From assembly GCA_024235175.1 (NCBI GenBank), contig JACKMX010000005.1, forward strand, positions 558,001 through 622,000: 64,000 nt of DNA. The letters run 5' to 3'. Made by a program: the position numbers and the translations under genes. Below the pieces are notes generated by a model. That model was not told the origin of the DNA. It made no database searches and was given only the letters and a program-made list of their open reading frames with translations. The stretch comes from Chromatiaceae bacterium. Lineage in GTDB: Bacteria; Pseudomonadota; Gammaproteobacteria; Chromatiales; Chromatiaceae. Numbering within the stretch: position 1 is the first letter of the stretch; each line of letters begins with the position of its first letter. This document shows, piece by piece, positions 62,112 to 64,000 of the stretch.

Positions 62112-62771
62112 TTGAGAGTGCTGTTAGTTGAAGATGACGAGTTGCTCGGCTCTGCGGTACAGGCAGGGCTGGAACAGTCTGGTTTTACCGTGGACTGGCT
62201 GAGGGATGGCCGGCAGGCTTCACTCGCACTGCATAGTGATGAACCCGATCTGCTGGTTCTTGACCTTGGCTTACCGGGCAAAGATGGTCTGACCGTACTG
62301 AACGAGCTGCGCGCCCGACAGTCATCGCTTCCTGTATTGATTCTCACCGCCCGCGATACCGTCGAGGAGAGAATTACCGGCCTGGATACCGGGGCAGATG
62401 ATTATCTGGTCAAGCCCTTTGATCTGGGTGAGTTGAATGCCCGCCTGCGGGCAATTTCCCGCCGGCGTAACGGACGTGGTACATCACTGATTTACTGTGG
62501 CGATCTGGTATTTGATCCGGTTGCGCATTGCATCAGTATCGATGGCCGGGAAATACAACTGCACGCCAAGGAAAACGCGATCCTTGAGGCCCTGCTGCAG
62601 CGGCCGGGCTTACCCTTGTCACGTGAACGTCTGGAGCAGATTCTCTATGGCTGGGGTGAGGGAGTAGAGAGCAATGCAGTTGAGGTACACATTCATCATC
62701 TACGTCGGAAGCTGGGAAAAGCGAGGATTCTGACAATCCGAGGGGTTGGCTATATGATCCCCAAACCATGA
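62112..62771 (+). CDS. OmpR-family response regulator, PmrA/QseB-like
   Basis: 219 residues from TTG (MRVLLVEDDE), with GAGGGG about nine bases upstream. Receiver domain 1-115 with Asp51 as phosphoacceptor (LLVLDLGLPGKDGL) and Lys in LTARD..VKPF; winged-helix DNA-binding domain about 125-219 (VEVHIHHLRRKLG, IRGVGYMIPKP). Similar in length and motifs to PmrA/QseB. It is 79 bp after the SDR gene on the same strand and overlaps the kinase gene by 4 bp. It is the best candidate to bind the box at 58278. Confidence 0.92.
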   Translation: MRVLLVEDDELLGSAVQAGLEQSGFTVDWLRDGRQASLALHSDEPDLLVLDLGLPGKDGLTVLNELRARQSSLPVLILTARDTVEERITGLDTGADDYLVKPFDLGELNARLRAISRRRNGRGTSLIYCGDLVFDPVAHCISIDGREIQLHAKENAILEALLQRPGLPLSRERLEQILYGWGEGVESNAVEVHIHHLRRKLGKARILTIRGVGYMIPKP

Positions 62772-64000
62772 TCAGCGGACGCTCAATCAGGCTGCGTCTG
62801 ATCGTCATGCTGACATCGACTATCTTGCTTGTATGGCTGGTGGTTCTGGTTCTGGTCTATCTTGTGGCAGAGCATGAAGTGGAAGAGGTTTTTGATGCCA
62901 ACCTGGCACAAAACGCACACATCCTTCAAGCCTTGCTGCTGCATGAAGTTGAGGAAGAGCTGAATACAGCAGAAAAAGTTCGCGAGGTTACCGAGGAGCT
63001 CGGGGCCTCAGGCCTTTCTGCCTATCCTCGTCTTGCCGCACTGTTGAGACAGTACACCTCAAAAGAGGGAAAGGAGCAGGTCGAACTTTTCAAGGCAGCG
63101 CAGGACGCCGGAATAAAATACAATTCGGGGACGGTATTTATCGCCCGTTACGGTGATGGAACCCAGATGATGCGAGGCGGTCCGGCGCCGGATCTCCCTG
63201 TATCGGAGGATGGTTATAGCAATGTTTCCCAGCAAGGTCGGAAATGGCGTACTTTCAATCTGACGGATAAAGCGACCGGCTTTATTGTTCAGGTTGGCGA
63301 GCGACAGGCTTTCAGAACAGAACTGGTTCGCTACATCACTCGCAACACAATGACACCACTCCTTCTGGCATTACCGATAATCGGTTTTCTGATCTGGGCT
63401 GTCGTGGGACATGCATTGGCGTCACTTCAGCGCGTGGTAAGGAGTGTGTCTATGCGCGCTCCGGATGCATTGGACCCCATTGCAGATGCAGAGACTCCGA
63501 AAGAGATAGAGAGCCTGTTAAATGCGTTGAATGCACTTTTTGAAAGAGTCGGCGCCGCCATAGTTCGCGAACGCCAGTTCACTGCCGATGCGGCGCACGA
63601 GCTACGGACCCCGTTAGCAGGGCTCAAAACGCGTCTTCAGGTCGCGCGGAGTCAGTCGTTGGAACCCGCAACGCAGCACTCACTCGATCTCGCGCTGGCC
63701 GGGGTGGATCGCACAACACACACTGTGGAGCAGTTATTGGCTCTGGCCCGCGCCGATGCAGAGCAGGCCAAGGCTATGATCAGTGTAGCGGTGAATCTGC
63801 GCGAGATCGCTGTACAGCTCGTATCGGCGTTCAGCCAACAGGCGGTTGACCGTAATATAGACCTTGGTGTAGAGGCTCCTGCCGGCGTATGGATACGGGG
63901 TGATGCCACAGCACTTCAGATGTTGCTGAGAAATCTCCTCGATAATGCGCTACGTTACACGCCTCCGGGAGGCGTGGTTACCGTCGCTGCAGGCCAGGGA
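62768..64000 (+). CDS. sensor histidine kinase, QseC/PmrB-like, 3' end outside the window
   Basis: 411 residues visible, running off the window. An N-terminal helix (about 10-35), a periplasmic sensor region (about 36-195), a second helix (about 196-220), a linker, then the H-box RERQFTADAAHELRTPLAG (His277) and the N-box LRNLLDNALRYTPPGG near residue 390. The G-boxes lie beyond the edge. Its ATG overlaps the regulator stop (ATGA). The sensor region is rich in acidic residues and its signal is unknown. Confidence 0.9.
   Translation, partial: MISGRSIRLRLIVMLTSTILLVWLVVLVLVYLVAEHEVEEVFDANLAQNAHILQALLLHEVEEELNTAEKVREVTEELGASGLSAYPRLAALLRQYTSKEGKEQVELFKAAQDAGIKYNSGTVFIARYGDGTQMMRGGPAPDLPVSEDGYSNVSQQGRKWRTFNLTDKATGFIVQVGERQAFRTELVRYITRNTMTPLLLALPIIGFLIWAVVGHALASLQRVVRSVSMRAPDALDPIADAETPKEIESLLNALNALFERVGAAIVRERQFTADAAHELRTPLAGLKTRLQVARSQSLEPATQHSLDLALAGVDRTTHTVEQLLALARADAEQAKAMISVAVNLREIAVQLVSAFSQQAVDRNIDLGVEAPAGVWIRGDATALQMLLRNLLDNALRYTPPGGVVTVAAGQG

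Noticed and set aside
1..64000. Anti-phage, prophage, integron or transposase genes
   Set aside because: No proteins of these types were recognised; genes are metabolic, transport, envelope or regulatory.

Overview
The window reads as a chromosomal stretch of a gammaproteobacterium. Protein features (TamA/TamB pair, PuuR-like regulator, Pat-like acyltransferase, MaeB-type malic enzyme, GabD/GabT close to the enterobacterial forms, Pit with a DUF47 partner) fit that class, and the mix of fused TRAP/TAXI transport and palindromic dispersed repeats would suit an environmental, perhaps sulfur-oxidizing, lineage. The lineage below class level is inference. I saw no tRNA, rRNA, transposase, prophage or CRISPR array. 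Genes are densely packed, with many ATGA stop-start overlaps.

Layout. 0-1.2 kb: the 3' end of rimK and an M14/aspartoacylase-like gene. 1.3-15.8 kb: membrane and ion transport (MscK-like channel, NhaA, ZntB/CorA-like, a second MscS-like protein, a DUF389 protein, MgtE) plus a Pat-like protein that combines an acyl-CoA synthetase (ADP-forming) with a GNAT domain. 15.9-23.0 kb: an unusual block in which two exported serine hydrolases flank an exported protein resembling alpha-glucan water dikinase and a TLC/Npt-type nucleotide-transporter homologue. 23.1-25.4 kb: pxpABC, the 5-oxoprolinase operon. 25.5-30.7 kb: tamAB. 30.9-39.7 kb: malic enzyme, a roughly 113-kDa NAD-glutamate dehydrogenase, gabT and gabD.

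40.3-53.5 kb looks like one regulated island. A plus-strand run encodes a 981-residue Orn/Lys/Arg-type decarboxylase, an ATP-grasp ligase and a C45 Ntn-hydrolase. It converges, at a perfect 27-bp hairpin, on a minus-strand run encoding two TAXI binding proteins, a fused TRAP permease, a universal stress protein and a nitrilase-family amidohydrolase. A PuuR-like regulator gene lies at the right end. Near-identical 15-mers resembling the E. coli PuuR operator lie at both ends: between gabD and the decarboxylase, and between the TAXI gene and puuR. I infer an import and catabolic regulon for an amine or amino acid that ends in GABA and succinate. In it, ATP-grasp and C45 enzymes may stand in for the glutamine-synthetase-like PuuA and the PuuD hydrolase.

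54.0-58.0 kb: a phosphate-transport group (Pit, two tandem DUF47 proteins, a YfdX-like exported protein) with a PhoB-like direct repeat far upstream. 58.3-64.0 kb: a tightly overlapped operon of a thermostable-hemolysin-family protein, an AMP-binding enzyme, a heme-oxygenase-like di-metal oxidase candidate and an SDR, followed by a PmrA/QseB-type two-component system whose kinase runs off the window. A PmrA-type box (YTTAAK-N5-YTTAAK) sits about 50 bp upstream of this operon. It looks like a self-regulated biosynthetic locus for a fatty-acid-derived small molecule (inference).

Three candidates for an undescribed system stand out: the PuuR-bounded island, the exported-dikinase block and the hemolysin-family/oxidase operon.
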